A stretch of DNA of 64,000 nt from Siphonodentalium dalli (taxonomy: Eukaryota > Mollusca > Scaphopoda > Gadilida > Siphonodentaliidae), in NCBI GenBank assembly GCA_032622095.1, contig CP136068.1, positions 134,111,989 to 134,175,988 of the forward strand, read 5' to 3'. Below, in pieces: positions 22,301-35,519 of the stretch. The notes below the pieces were generated by a model, which was not told the origin of the DNA, ran no database searches, and worked only from the letters and a program-made list of their open reading frames with translations. Made by a program: the position numbers and the translations under genes. The first letter of the stretch is position 1. Every line of letters begins with the position of its first letter.

Positions 22301-25300
22301 GTATGTGTCATATATATGTTATATTATTGAATAAATATATGCCACTACTCACTTTTTATTGAACATATACATGACATCGACTTTTATACAGCCACTGGAT
22401 GTTCGATGTTTTAAACATATATGTGGTATTTTACAACACAAATGTGCATGTTACAACACCAGTGTGCATATGTGTTCGATCTTTAGCTTTGGTCAGATCT
22501 TCATGAAATTTGTCATGAATATTGACATTGACATGTAGATGGGTACGAGTCATTTTGGGGTCATTTGGCTAAAAAACATGGACGCCAGCAGCCATCTTGG
22601 ATTTTACTCTTTGCATGACTAAATCCTTTGGCATTGGCTACAGGTCGTACCTTTGGTCGGAACTTCATTAAATTTGTCATTGATATTAGAAATTACATGT
22701 ATATGGGAACGAGTCATTTTGGGGCTATTTGGCCGAAAAACATGGCCGCCAGCAGCCATCTTGGATTTTATTCTTTGCATTACTAAATCCTATGGCGCGG
22801 GCTACAGGTTGTACCTTTGGTCTAATCTTTATGAAATTTGTCATGTATGTTAACACTGACATGTAGATGGGAACGAGTCATTTTGAGGCCATTCGGCCAA
22901 AAAACATGGCCGCCAGCAGCCATCTTGGATTTTACTTTTTGCATTACTAAATCCTTTGGCGCGGGCTACAGGTTGTACCTTTGATCAAATCTTTATGAAA
23001 TTTGTCATGAATATTGACATTGGCATGTAGATGGGAACGAGTCATTTTGGGGTCATTTGGCCAAAAAACATGGCCGCTGGCGGTCATCTCGGATTTAAAA
23101 ATTCAATCCATTGGCGCGGGCTACAGGTCGTACCTGTTATGGATGTTAACAATGACATGTAGATGGGAAAGAGCCATTTTAGGGTTATTCGGCATTAAAA
23201 CATGGCTGCCAGTGGCCATCTTGGATTTTACATCTTGCATGACTAAAGCTAGCCGCCAGCAACCATCTTAGATTTTACTTTTATATATATCTCTTCATGT
23301 TGATAACCTAGTATTAGACATTCAACTTTCCACATTCCTAATCGCTCCATTGACTGTAACACATTAAATTATTCCCTGAAGATCTGACCAAAGGTACGAC
23401 CTGTAGCCCGTGCCAAAGGATTTAGTAATGTAAAGAGTAAAATTCAAGATGGTTGCTGGCGGCCATGTTTTTTGGCCGAATGACCCCAAAATGACTCGTT
23501 CACATCTACATGTCATTGTTAACATCCGTGACAAATTTCATGAAGATCAGACCAAAGGTATGACCTGTAGCCCGTGCTAAACGATTTAGTCATGCAAAGA
23601 GTAAAATTCAAGATGGTTGCTGGCGGCCATGTTTTTTGACCGAATGAACACAAAATGACTCGTTCACATCTACATGTCATTGTTAACATCCGTGACAAAT
23701 TTCATGAAGATCCGACCAAAGGTATGACCTGTAGCCCGTGCTAAACGATTTAGTCATGCAAAGAGTAAAATTCAAGATGGCTGCTGGCGGCCATGTTTTT
23801 TAGCGGAATGACCCCAAAATTACTCGTTCCCATCTAGATGTCATTGTTACCATCCATGACAAATTTCATGAAGATCTGACCAAAGCTAAAGATCGAACAC
23901 ATATGCACACGGCATGCTGTTGTAAAATGCTCATTTATGTTCTATATTATCCAATACATATGGTTGTATATGTGAACAAAGACAGCACTTTATTTGATGT
24001 ATGTGTCATATATATGTTATATTATTGAATAAATATATGCCACTACTCACTTTTTATTGAACATATACATGACATTGACTTTTATACAGGCACTGGATGT
24101 TCGATGTTGTAAACATATATGTGGTATTTTACAACACAAATGTGCATGTTACAACACCAGTGTGCATATGTGTTCGATCTTTAGCTTTGGTCAGATCTTC
24201 ATGAAATTTGTCATGAATATTGACATTGACATGTAGATGGGAACGAGTCATTTTGGGGTCATTTGGCTAAAAAACATGGCCGCCAGCAGCCATCTTGGAT
24301 TTTACTCTTTGCATGACTAAATCCTTTGGCATTGGCTACAGGTCGTACCTTTGGTCGGAACTTCATGAAATTTGTCATTGATATTAGAAATGACATGTAT
24401 ATGGGAACGAGTCATTTTGGGGTTATTTGGCCGAAAAACATGGCCGCCAGCAGCCATCTTGGATTTTACTCTTTGCATTACTAAATCCTATGGCGCGGGC
24501 TACAGGTTGTACCTTTGGTCTAATCTTTATGAAATTTGTCATGTATGTTAACACTGATATGTAGATGGGAACGAGTCATTTTGAGGCCATTCGGCCAAAA
24601 AACATGGCCACCAGCAGCCATCTTGGATTTTACTCTTTGCATTACTAAATCCTTTGGCGCGGGCTACAGGTTGTACCTTTGATCTAATCTTTATGAAATT
24701 TGTCATGAATATTGACATTGACATGTAGATGGGAACGAGTCATTTTGGGGTCATTTGGCCAAAAAACATGGCCGCTGGCGGTCATCTCGGATTTAAAAAT
24801 TCAATCCATTGGCGCGGGCTACAGGTCGTACCTGTTATGGATGTTAACAATGACATGTAGATGGGAAAGAGCCATTTTAGGGTTATTCGGCATTAAAACA
24901 TGGCTGCCAGTGGCCATCTTGGATTTTACATCTTGCATGACTAAAGCTAGCCGCCAGCAACCATCTTAGATTTTACTTTTATATATATCTCTTCATGTTG
25001 ATAACCTAGTATTAGACATTCAACTTTCCACATTCCTAATCGCTCCATTGACTGTAACACATTAAATTATTCCCTGAAGATCTGACCAAAGGTACGACCT
25101 GTAGCCCGTGCCAAAGGATTTAGTAATGTAAAGAGTAAAATTCAAGATGGTTGCTGGCGGCCATGTTTTTTGGCCGAATGACCCCAAAATGACTCGTTCA
25201 CATCTACATGTCATTGTTAACATCCGTGACAAATTTCATGAAGATCCGACCTAAGGTATGACCTGTAGCCCGTGCTAAACGATTTAGTCATGCAAAGAGT

Positions 25301-26510
25301 AAAATTCAAGATGGCTGCTGGCGGCCATGTTTTTTGGTGGAATGACCCCAAAATTACTCGTTCCCATCTAGATGTCATTGTTAACATCCATGACAAATTT
25401 CATGAAGATCTGACCAAAGCTAAAGATCGAACACATATGCACACGGCATGCTGTTGTAAAATGCTCATTTATGTTCTATATTATCCAATACATATGGTTG
25501 TATATGTGAACAAAGACAGCACTTTATTTGATGTATGTGTCATATATATGTTATATTATTGAATAAATATATGCCACTACTCACTTTTTATTGAACATAT
25601 ACATGACATTGACTTTTATACAGGCACTGGATGTTCGATGTTGTAAACATATATGTGGTATTTTACAACACAAGTGTGCATGTTACAACACCAGTGTGCA
25701 TATGTGTTCGATCTTTAGCTTTGGTCAGATCTTCATGAAATTTGTCATGAATATTGACATTGACATGTAGATGGGAACGAGTCATTTTGGGGTCATTTGG
25801 CCAAAAAAACATGGCCGCCAGCAGCCATCTTGGATTTTACTCTTTGCATGACTAAATCGTTTAGCACGGGCGACAGGTCGTACCTTTGGTCGGAACTTCA
25901 TGAAATTTGTCATTGATATTAGAAATGACATGTATATGGGACGAGTCATTTTGGGGTTATTTGGCCGAAAAACATGGCCGCCAGCAGCCATCTTGGATTT
26001 TACTCTTTGCATTACTAAATCCTTTGGCGCGGGCTACAGGTTGTACCTTTGGTCTAATCTTTATGAAATTTGTCATGGATATTGACATTGACATGTAGAT
26101 GGGAACGAGTCATTTGGGGTCATTTGGCCAAAAAACATGACCGCTGGCGGTCATCTCGGATTTATAAATTTAAGCCATTGGCGCAGGCTACAGGTCGTAC
26201 TGTTCGTCTGATCATGAAATGTGTTATGGATGTTAACAATGACATGTAGATGGGAACGAGCCATTTTAGGGTTTTTCGGCATTAAAGCATGGCTGCCAAT
26301 GGCCATGTTGGATTTTACTTTTTGCATGACTAAAGCTATCAAATATTTTTGAATATAGCCGCCAGCAACCATCTTAGATTTTACTTTTATATACATACCG
26401 GTATATCTCGACTCCATGTTGATAACCTAGTATTAGACATTCAATTTTCCACATTCCTAATCGCTCCATTGACTGTAACACATTAAATTATTCCCTGAAG
26501 ATCTGACCAA
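19351..26510. repeat. Higher-order repeat of alternating inverted family A blocks
   Basis: Family A units run in plus orientation up to a 289-290 bp core, then continue in minus orientation to a second junction containing a reverse-oriented, truncated family A 5' end (CTCCATTGACTGTAACACATT). They then flip back to plus. Cores start at 19357, 20939, 22193, 23891 and 25425, so periods are 1582, 1254, 1698 and 1534 bp. The differences approximate multiples of one unit. Sequence identity between periods is visibly very high. The result is a chain of large palindromes, which could reflect repeated inverted duplication or replication-based rearrangement. Assembly error must be excluded. Confidence 0.85.
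19357..19646. repeat. Palindrome-centre core, copy 1 of 5
   Basis: Bounded by GATCGAACACATATGCACA and its reverse complement, with AT-rich sequence between. The other copies are 20939-21227, 22193-22481, 23891-24179 and 25425-25713, each 289 bp. The inner part is itself partly self-complementary. It may be an independent small element or a folded array end. I do not recognise it. Confidence 0.85.
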
Positions 26511-27456
26511 AGGTACGACCTGTAGCCCATGCCAAAGGATTTAGTAATGTAAAGAGTAAAATTCAAGATGGTTGCTGGCGGCCATGTTTTTTGGCCGATT
26601 GACCCCAAAATGACTCATTCCAATCTACATGTCATTGTTAACATCCATGACAAATTTGATGATGATCAGACTAAAGGTACGACCTGTAGCCCGTGCTAAG
26701 AATTTAGTCATACAAAGAGTAAAATCCAAGATGGCTGCTGGCGGCCACGTTTTTTCCGCCAAATGACCCCAAAATTACTCGTTCCCATCTACATATCAAC
26801 ATTAACATCCAGGACAAATTTCATGATGATCAGACGAATAGTACGACCTGTGGCCCGTGCTAATGGATTAAATTTTGAAATCCAAGATGGCCGCTGGCGG
26901 CCATGTTTTTTTGTCCGAATGACCCCAAAATGACTCGTTCCCATTTACATTCCAATTTCAACAGCCATGAAAAATTTTATGATGATCAGACTAAAGGTAC
27001 GACCTGAAGCCCGTGCTAAAGGATTTAGTCATACAAAGAGTAAAATCCAAGATGGCTGATGGCGGCCATGTTTTTTGGCCGAATGACCCCAAAATGACTC
27101 GTTCCCATCTACATGTCATTGTTAACATTCATAACAAATTTCATGACAATAAGACGAACAGTACGGCCTGTAGCCCGTGCTAATGGATTGAATTTTGAAA
27201 TCCAAGATGGCCGATGGCAGCCATGTTTTTTTTTCGAATGACCCCCAAAATGAATCGTTCCCATCTACATGTCAATGTCAACATCCATGACAAATTTCAT
27301 AATAATCGGACCAAAGGTACGAACTGTAGCCCGTGCTAAAGGAAATTGTTGACGCATCACACACGCACACACACACAAACACACACACATGCACACACGG
27401 ACGACGGATACCAAGCCATGGCAATAGCTCAAACTTTAAAAAGTAAAGTTGAGCTA
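26511..27456 (+). mobile_element. Family A array ending in a 3' stem-loop
   Basis: About five units, then TTGTTGACGCATCAC, a (CA)n tract (about 27357-27390), GGACGACGGATACCAAGCC and the terminal stem-loop 27425-27456. The left side merges into the inverted higher-order block. Confidence 0.8.
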
Positions 27457-27954
27457 AAAATGACTCGTTCCCATCTACATGTCATTGTTAACATCCATGA
27501 CAAATTTTATGACGATCTGACTAAAGCTACGACCTGTAGCCCGTGCTAAAGGATTTAGTCATGCAAAGAGTAAAATCGAAGATGGCTGCTGGCGGCCATG
27601 TTTTTTGGCCGAATGACCCCAAAATTACTCGTTCCCATCTACATGTCAATATTAACATCCATGACAAATTTCATGACGATCAGACGAACAGTACGGCCTG
27701 TAGCCCGTGCTAATGGATTGAACTTTGAAATCTAAGATGGCCGCTGGCGGCCATGTTTTTTTTCCGTATGACCCCAAAATGAATCATTCCGGTACAAATG
27801 TTGATGTCAACAGCTATGACAAATTTCATAATGATCCGATCAAAGGTACGACCTGTAGCCTCTATTGTTGACGCGTTACGTACACACGCACACATGGACG
27901 ACGGACGACAAAGCCATGGCAATAGCTCAAACTTTACAAAGTAAAGTTGAGCTA
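27457..27954 (+). mobile_element. Short family A element with 3' stem-loop
   Basis: Three units followed by TTGTTGACGCGTTACGTACA, GGACGACGGACGACAAAGCC and a terminal stem-loop at 27923-27954. It starts directly after the preceding terminus without a left palindrome. Near-identical copies end at 31208 and 33775. Confidence 0.8.
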
Positions 27955-30710
27955 ATAATGACATCCATGACAAATTTCAAGATTATCAGACTAACAGTAT
28001 GACCTGTAGCCTGTGCTAATGGATTAAATTTTGAAATCAAAGATGGCCACTGGCGACCATGTTTTTCGACCGAATGACTCCAAAATGATTCGTTCCCATC
28101 TACATGCCATTGTTAACATCCATGACAAATTTTATGATGATCAGACTAAAGGTACGAACTGTAGCCCGTGCTAAAGGATTTAATCATACAAAGAGTGAAA
28201 TCCAAGATGGCTGCTGGTGGCCTTTTGTTTTTGGCCGAATGACCCCAAAATGACCCAGTCCCATCTACATGTCATTATTAACATTCATGACAAATTTTAT
28301 GATGATCAGACAAAAGGTATGACCAGTAGCCCGTGCTAAAGGATTTAGTCATACAAAGAGTAAAATCCAAGATGGCTGCTGGCGGCCATCTTTTTTGGCC
28401 GAATGACCCCAAAATGACTCGTTCCCATCTACATGTCATTATTAACATTCATGAAAATTTTTATGATGATCAGACTAAAGATACAACCTGTAGCCCGTGC
28501 TAAAGGATTTAGTCATACAAAGAGTAAAATCCAAGATGGCTGCTGGCGACCATGTTTTTTGGCCGATTGACCCCAAAATTACTCGTTCCCATCTACATGT
28601 CATTGTTAACATCCATGACAAATTTTATGATGATCAGACTAAAGGTACGACCTGCAGCCCGTGATAAAGAATTTAGTCATACAAAGAGTAAAATCTAAGA
28701 TGGCTGCTGGTGGCCATGTTTTTTGGCCGAATGACCCCAAAATTACTCGTTCCCATCTACATGTAAATATTATCATCCATGACAAATTTCATGATGATCA
28801 GACAATCAGTACGACCTGTGGCCCGTGCTAATGGATTGAATTTTGAAAACAAAGATGGTCACTGGCGGCCATGTTTTTTGTCCGAATGACCCCAAAATGA
28901 CTCGTTCCCATCTACATTCCAATTTCAACAACCATGATAAATTTCATGATTATCAGACTAAAGGTACGACCTGTAGCCCGTGCTAAAGGATTTAGTCATA
29001 CAAAGAGTAAAATCCAAGATGGCTGCTGCCGGCCATGATTTTTGTCCGAATAACCCAAAAATGACTCGTTCCCATCTACATGTCATTGTTAACATCCATG
29101 ACAAATTTTATGACGATCTGACTAAAGGTACGACCTGTAGCCCGTGCTAAAGGATTTAGTCATACAAAGAGTAAAATCCAAGATGGCTGCTGGTGGCCAT
29201 GTTTTTTGGCCGAATGACCCCAAAATTACTCGTTCCCATCTACATGTAAATATTATCATCCATGACAAATTTCATGATGATCAGACAATCAGTACGACCT
29301 GTGGCCCGTGCTAATGGATTAAATTTTGAAATCCAAGATGGCCGCTGGCGGCCATGTTTTTTGTCCGAATGACCCCAAAATGACTCGTTCCCATCTACAT
29401 TCCAATATCAACAGCCATGACAAATTTTATAATGATCAGACTAAAGATACGACCTGTAGCCCGTGCTAAAGGATTTAGTCATACAAAGAGTAAAATCCAA
29501 GATGGCTGCTGACGGCCATGTTTTTTGGCCGAATGACCCCAAAATGACTCGTTCCCATCTACATGTCATTATTAACATTCTTGACAAATTTTATGATGAT
29601 CAGACTAAAAGTAGGACCTGTAGCCCGTGCTAAAGGATTTAGTCATGCAAAGAGTAAAATCCAAGACGGCTGCTGGCGGCCATGTGTTTTTGCCGATTGA
29701 CCCCAAAATGACTCGTTCCAATCTACATGTCATTGTTAACATCCATGACAAATTTGATGATGATCAGACTAAAGGTACCACCTGTAGCCCGTGCTAAAGA
29801 ATTTAGTCACACAAAGAGTAAAATCCAAGATGGCTGCTGGCGGCCATGTTTTTGGGCCGAATGACCCCAAAATTACTCGTTCCCATCTACATGTCAATAT
29901 TAACATCCATGACAAATTTCATGACGATCAGACGAACAGTGCTACCTGTGGCCCGTGCTAATGGATTGAATTTTGAAAACAAAGATGGCCACTGGCGGCC
30001 ATGTTTTTTGTCCGAATGACCCCAAAATGACTCGTTCCCATCTACATTTCAATTTCAACAGCCATGATAAATTTCATGATTATCAGACTAAAGGTACGAC
30101 CTGTAGCCCGTGCTAAAGGATTTAGTCATACAAAGAGTAAAATCCAAGATGGCTGCTGACGGCCATGTTTTTCGGCCGAATGACCCCAAAATGACTCGTT
30201 CCCATCTACATGTCATTATTAACATTCTTGACAAATTTTATGATGATCAGACTAAAAGTAGGACCTGTAGCCCGTGCTAAAGGATTTAGTCATGCAAAGA
30301 GTAAAATCCAAGATGGCTGATGGCGGCCATGTTTTTTGGCCGAATGACCCCAAAATGACTCGTTCCCATCTACATGTCATTGTTAACATTCATAACAAAT
30401 TTCATGACAATAAGACGAACAGTACGGCCTGTAGCCCGTGCTAATGGATTGAATTTTGAAATCCAAGATGGCCGATGGCAGCCATGTTTTTTTTTCGAAT
30501 GACCCCAAAATGAATTGTTCCCATCTACATGTCAATGTCAACATCCATGACAAATTTCATAATAATCGGACCAAAGGTACGAACTGTAGCCCGTGCTAAA
30601 GGAAATTGTTGACGCATCACACACACACACAAACACACACACACGCACACACGGACGACGGATACCAAGCCATGGCAATAGCTCAAACTTTACAAAGTAA
30701 AGTTGAGCTA
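27955..30710 (+). repeat. Family A array, first copy of a roughly 3.25-kb direct duplication
   Basis: About seventeen units with a terminal stem-loop at 30679-30710. Unit-specific variants (for example GGTGGCCTTTTGTTTTTGGCC at about 28215, TGCTGCCGGCCATGATTTTT at about 29024) recur about 3254 bp downstream. The block was therefore copied as a whole rather than unit by unit. Confidence 0.85.
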
Positions 30711-33700
30711 AAAATGACTCGTTCCCATCTACATGTCATTGTTAACATCCATGACAAATTTTATGACGATCTGACTAAAGCTACGACCTGTAGCCCGTGC
30801 TAAAGGATTTAGTCATGCAAAGAGTAAAATCGAAGATGGCTGCTGGCGGCCATGTTTTTTGGCCGAATGACCCCAAAATTACTCGTTCCCATCTACATGT
30901 CAATATTAACATCCATGACAAATTTCATGACGATCAGACGAACAGTACGGCCTGTAGCCCGTGCTAATGGATTGAACTTTGAAATCTAAGATGGCCGCTG
31001 GCGGCCATGTTTTTTTTCCGTATGACCCCAAAATGAATCATTCCGGTACAAATGTTGATGTCAACAGCTATGACAAATTTCATAATGATCCGATCAAAGG
31101 TACGACCTGTAGCCTCTATTGTTGACGCGTTACGTACACACGCACACATGGACGACGGACGACAAAGCCATGGCAATAGCTCAAACTTTACAAAGTAAAG
31201 TTGAGCTAATAATGACATCCATGACAAATTTCAAGATTATCAGACTAACAGTATGACCTGTAGCCTGTGCTAATGGATTAAATTTTGAAATCAAAGATGG
31301 CCACTGGCGACCATGTTTTTCGACCGAATGACCCCAAAATGATTCGTTCCCATCTACATGCCATTGTTAACATCCATGACAAATTTTATGATGATCAGAC
31401 TAAAGGTACGAACTGTAGCCCGTGCTAAAGGATTTAATCATACAAAGAGTGAAATCCAAGATGGCTGCTGGTGGCCTTTTGTTTTTGGCCGAATGACCCC
31501 AAAATGACCCAGTCCCATCTACATGTCATTGTTAACATTCATGACAAATTTTATGATGATCAGACAAAAGGTATGACCAGTAGCCCGTGCTAAAGGATTT
31601 AGTCATACAAAGAGTAAAATCCAAGATGGCTGCTGGTGGCCATCTTTTTTGGCCGAATGACCCCAAAATGACTCGTTCCCATCTACATGTCATTATTAAC
31701 ATTCATGAAAATTTTTATGATGATCAGACTAAAGATACAACCTGTAGCCCGTGCTAAAGGATTTAGTCATACAAAGAGTAAAATCCAAGATGGCTGCTGG
31801 CGACCATGTTTTTTGGCCGATTGACTCCAAAATTACTCGTTCCCATCTACATGTCATTGTTAACATCCATGACAAATTTTATGATGATCAGACTAAAGGT
31901 ACGACCTGCAGCCCGTGATAAAGAATTTAGTCATACAAAGAGTAAAATCTAAGATGGCTGCTGGTGGCCATGTTTTTTGGCCGAATGACCCCAAAATTAC
32001 TCGTTCCCATCTACATGTAAATATTATCATCCATGACAAATTTCATGATGATCAGACAATCAGTACGACCTGTGGCCCGTGCTAATGGATTGAATTTTGA
32101 AAACAAAGATGGTCACTGGCAGCCATGTTTTTTGTCCGAATGACCCCAAAATGACTCGTTCCCATCTACATTCCAATTTCAACAACCATGATAAATTTCA
32201 TGATTATCAGACTAAAGGTACGACCTGTAGCCCGTGCTAAAGGATTTAGTCATACAAAGAGTAAAATCCAAGATGGCTGCTGCCGGCCATGATTTTTGTC
32301 CGAATAACCCAAAAATGACTCGTTCCCATCTACATGTCATTGTTAACATCCATGACAAATTTTATGACGATCTGACTAAAGGTACGACCTGTAGCCCGTG
32401 CTAAAGGATTTAGTCATACAAAGAGTAAAATCCAAGATGGCTGCTGGTGGCCATGTTTTTTGGCCGAATGACCCCAAAATTACTCGTTCCCATCTACATG
32501 TAAATATTATCATCCATGACAAATTTCATGATGATCAGACAATCAGTACGACCTGTGGCCCGTGCTAATGGATTAAATTTTGAAATCCAAGATGGCCGCT
32601 GGCGGCCATGTTTTTTGTCCGAATGACCCCAAAATGACTCGTTCCCATCTACATTCCAATATCAACAGCCATGACAAATTTTATAATGATCAGACTAAAG
32701 ATACGACCTGTAGCCCGTGCTAAAGGATTTAGTCATACAAAGAGTAAAATCCAAGATGGCTGCTGACGGCCATGTTTTTTGGCCGAATGACCCCAAAATG
32801 ACTCGTTCCCATCTACATGTCATTATTAACATCCATGACAAATTTTATGATGATCAGACTAAAGGTACCACCTGTAGCCCGTGCTAAAGAATTTAGTCAT
32901 ACAAAGAGTAAAATCCAAGATGGCTGCTGGCGGCCATGTTTTTGGGCCGAATGACCCCAAAATTACTCGTTCCCATCTACATGTCAATATTAACATCCAT
33001 GACAAATTTCATGACGATCAGACGAACAGTGCGACCTGTGGCCCGTGCTAATGGATTGAATTTTGAAAACAAAGATGGCCACTGGCGGCCATGTTTTTTG
33101 TCCGAATGACCCCAAAATGACTCGTTCCCATCTACATTTCAATTTCAACAGCCATGATAAATTTCATGATTATCAGACTAAAGGTACGACCTGTAGCCCG
33201 TGCTAAAGGATTTAGTCATACAAAGAGTAAAATCCAAGATGGCTGCTGGCGGCCATGTTTTTTGCCCGAATAACCCAAAAATGACTCGTTCCCATCTACA
33301 TGTCATTGTTAACATCCATGTCAAATTTTATGACGATCTGACTAAAGGTACGACCTGTAGCCCGTGCTAAAGGATTTAGTCATGCAAAGAGTAAAATCGA
33401 AGATGGCTGTTGGCGGCCATGTTTTTTGGCCGAATGACCCCAAAATTACTCGTTCCCATCTACATGTCAATATTAACATCCATGACAAATTTCATGACGA
33501 TCAGACGAACAGTACGGCCTGTAGCCCGTGCTAATGGATTGAACTTTGAAATCTAAGATGGCCGCTGGCGGCCATGTTTTTTTTCCGTATGACCCCAAAA
33601 TGAATCATTCCGGTACAAATGTTGATGTCAACAGCTATGACAAATTTCATAATGATCCGATCAAAGGTACGACCTGTAGCCTCTATTGTTGACGCGTTAC

Positions 33701-33775
33701 GTACACACGCACACACGGACGACGGACGACAAAGCCATGGCAATAGCTCAAACTTTACAAAGTAAAGTTGAGCTA
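30711..33775 (+). repeat. Family A array, second and partial third copies of the duplication
   Basis: The stem-loops at 31177-31208 and 33744-33775 repeat the 27923-27954 terminus. The interval between termini is 3254 bp for the first pair and 2567 bp for the second, implying a deletion of about 0.7 kb (several units) in the later copy. The array ends cleanly at the final stem-loop, followed by unique DNA. Confidence 0.85.
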
Positions 33776-34399
33776 AAAAACGGATGTATAGCCAAATTTC
33801 ACTTCTTTTTTGCTCACGATATCAGTGACAATAAAATCTTCGTTACTGTGATTAACATTACAAGCTGACCCACATTAACATGGAAAACAATGTGAAATTA
33901 TTCAAGCTGGCCCGGCTGGCCTTCAATTTATTTGTTAAGATTTTATGTTTTACGTTGTCAAAAGTCTATTTTATTCCATTATTTATTATATCTTTATTTC
34001 CATGTCACATATGGTCAAGTGTGCTTTCATTTTATTGCTTATTTTCAGCTGAGTTCTGCATAGTTATTCTAATTTTGTTGTATCAGTAGATGGAATCCTG
34101 ATTAAATTTTATTTTTCCAATAGCGCAGTGTCTAGTTCTATCAAGTTGAATTTGGGTTATTGTTGGCCATTGTGCAACTGATCCAACTTCTGATAACCTC
34201 TATATGTAGTATAGCATTAGTATTAACTATATAGACCTGTTTCTGTTCAAAACACATCAAAATAAGACTCAATAGCAGGAATGGAAAACAAATTTGGCAT
34301 ATGAAAAAACTGTTTTTTGGAACCATTAAACGACACCCACCCACCCCATCATACGTGCTTGGAAATTTTTTCCGACCCCCCCCCCCCCCCCCGCCTGGA
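33776..34399. other. Unique AT-rich sequence, no gene recognised
   Basis: Contains a C-run at about 34376-34392. The hydrophobic 69-codon frame at 33880-34089 looks like AT-rich chance sequence. Confidence 0.45.
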
Positions 34400-34735
34400 A
34401 CTTTAACTTGAATTAGGTCCTGTAACCCATTATATGTTTTTATTTCCACCATTTTTAGTGTGTTTGGATAGGTCTGCACCTATATAAAATATTAGCAAAA
34501 GCTTGGGCTTCTCAGTTGAATTTAAGGATAAGCACCCATGATAAAACTACTCAGCATCCGTTCCTATAAAATCATAATTTGGGGTCAGTTTTCTCTCAGT
34601 CTCAGACTATACTCATTTGTGAAAATGATTCCACATATGACTTTAGAACATAGACAGGCAATCAATCAAAATATTTGGGCACCTGGAAAGGATTTTTGGC
34701 TCAAGGGGAGGGGAATATTTGTGTTTATTAAAGTG
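34400..34735 (+). repeat. Stray diverged monomer of the 375-bp satellite
   Basis: Shares the order of landmarks with the 38.6-41.9 kb array: CTGTAACCCATTATATG, TTTGGATAGGT, GGGCTTCTCAGT, CAGACTATACTCATT and GGGGAGGGGAATATTTG. It is more diverged than the array monomers and separated from them by about 3.8 kb, so it may be an ancestral or detached unit. Confidence 0.7.
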
Positions 34736-35068
34736 ATGTGAAACGTAAATTGAACCTCACAATTGAGTTCCCTGCGTCATTCTGTGGGAAGAGTGAATAA
34801 AATAACTCAGATACACGAAATCCCCCATCCTGAAGTCAGTTTGTACACATTATACGGCCATTCGGCTAACTATTTATATTCATCAATCGTCCCGATTAAT
34901 CTCACCATAATAACACGAAAATACAAACCGATGCGTTGTCTTGTGCAGTCACGGAAATGCCCGAGCACTTCCGACTCGATTGGGATTGAATCGGGTTTCG
35001 TTCTCAGAAATGGCTTCTAGGGAGGATGACCGTTCGCTGGAATAGCGTCATGCACATCAGAATATTAA
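34736..35068. other. Unique sequence, no gene recognised
   Basis: Less AT-biased than its neighbours. An ATG with a plausible context at 35010 opens only 11 codons before a stop. Confidence 0.4.
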
Positions 35069-35323
35069 AGCGAAAAACAAATTGACATCGCAATCGGTAG
35101 TCAATTCGACAGGGAAGGAATAGAAAGGGAATTGTTGCGTGAAATCACAAACGGAAAAACATTGGCCGAGTTAGTGGCAAAGATTATAATCGAACAGTGA
35201 TCGAGAGGTAATAATTCCAAAATGTTACTATTTATAGAAAATTGTAAGCGCATTGACCGAATTTTTACATCAATCTGGCTGCAAGCACAGTACCGTGCAG
35301 AAAGAGTTGTCTTACTTTTGTAA
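35069..35323 (+). pseudogene. Possible decayed coding fragment, unknown product
   Basis: One frame of 85 codons is open from 35069 to a TAA at 35321-35323 except for a single internal TGA about halfway. The predicted peptide has the mixed charged/hydrophobic helical look of real protein (for example ELLREITNGKTLAELVAK before the TGA). It stands out from the low-complexity translations elsewhere. There is no initiating ATG in frame, and an upstream stop directly precedes it. I do not recognise a family. It could be a decayed exon or transposon relic, or chance. The call rests only on appearance. Confidence 0.25.
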
Positions 35324-35519
35324 CTCAAAACTGTTTAATTACATTATACCTGTACAATAGTACAAATAATTGGTATTCAATATGCCAGTACAGAACATTT
35401 GTTAGCTCATTGGCCATGAAATGTTTTTAATGGCAAATTCTGTTGTCAAGCTTTAGTAAGCACTATTCATTCTGATGGATGATAACTATAATGGAAAGCC
35501 TTCTTCACATGTATTAGCT

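Noticed and set aside
19351-26510. CRISPR-like array reading of the regular repeats
   Set aside because: Units are about 157 bp, contiguous, without unique spacers or cas genes, and the context is eukaryotic.
33880-34089. Hydrophobic 69-codon ORF as a small membrane protein
   Set aside because: AT-rich DNA readily encodes Phe/Leu/Ile-rich frames; no supporting start context or homology is recognised.
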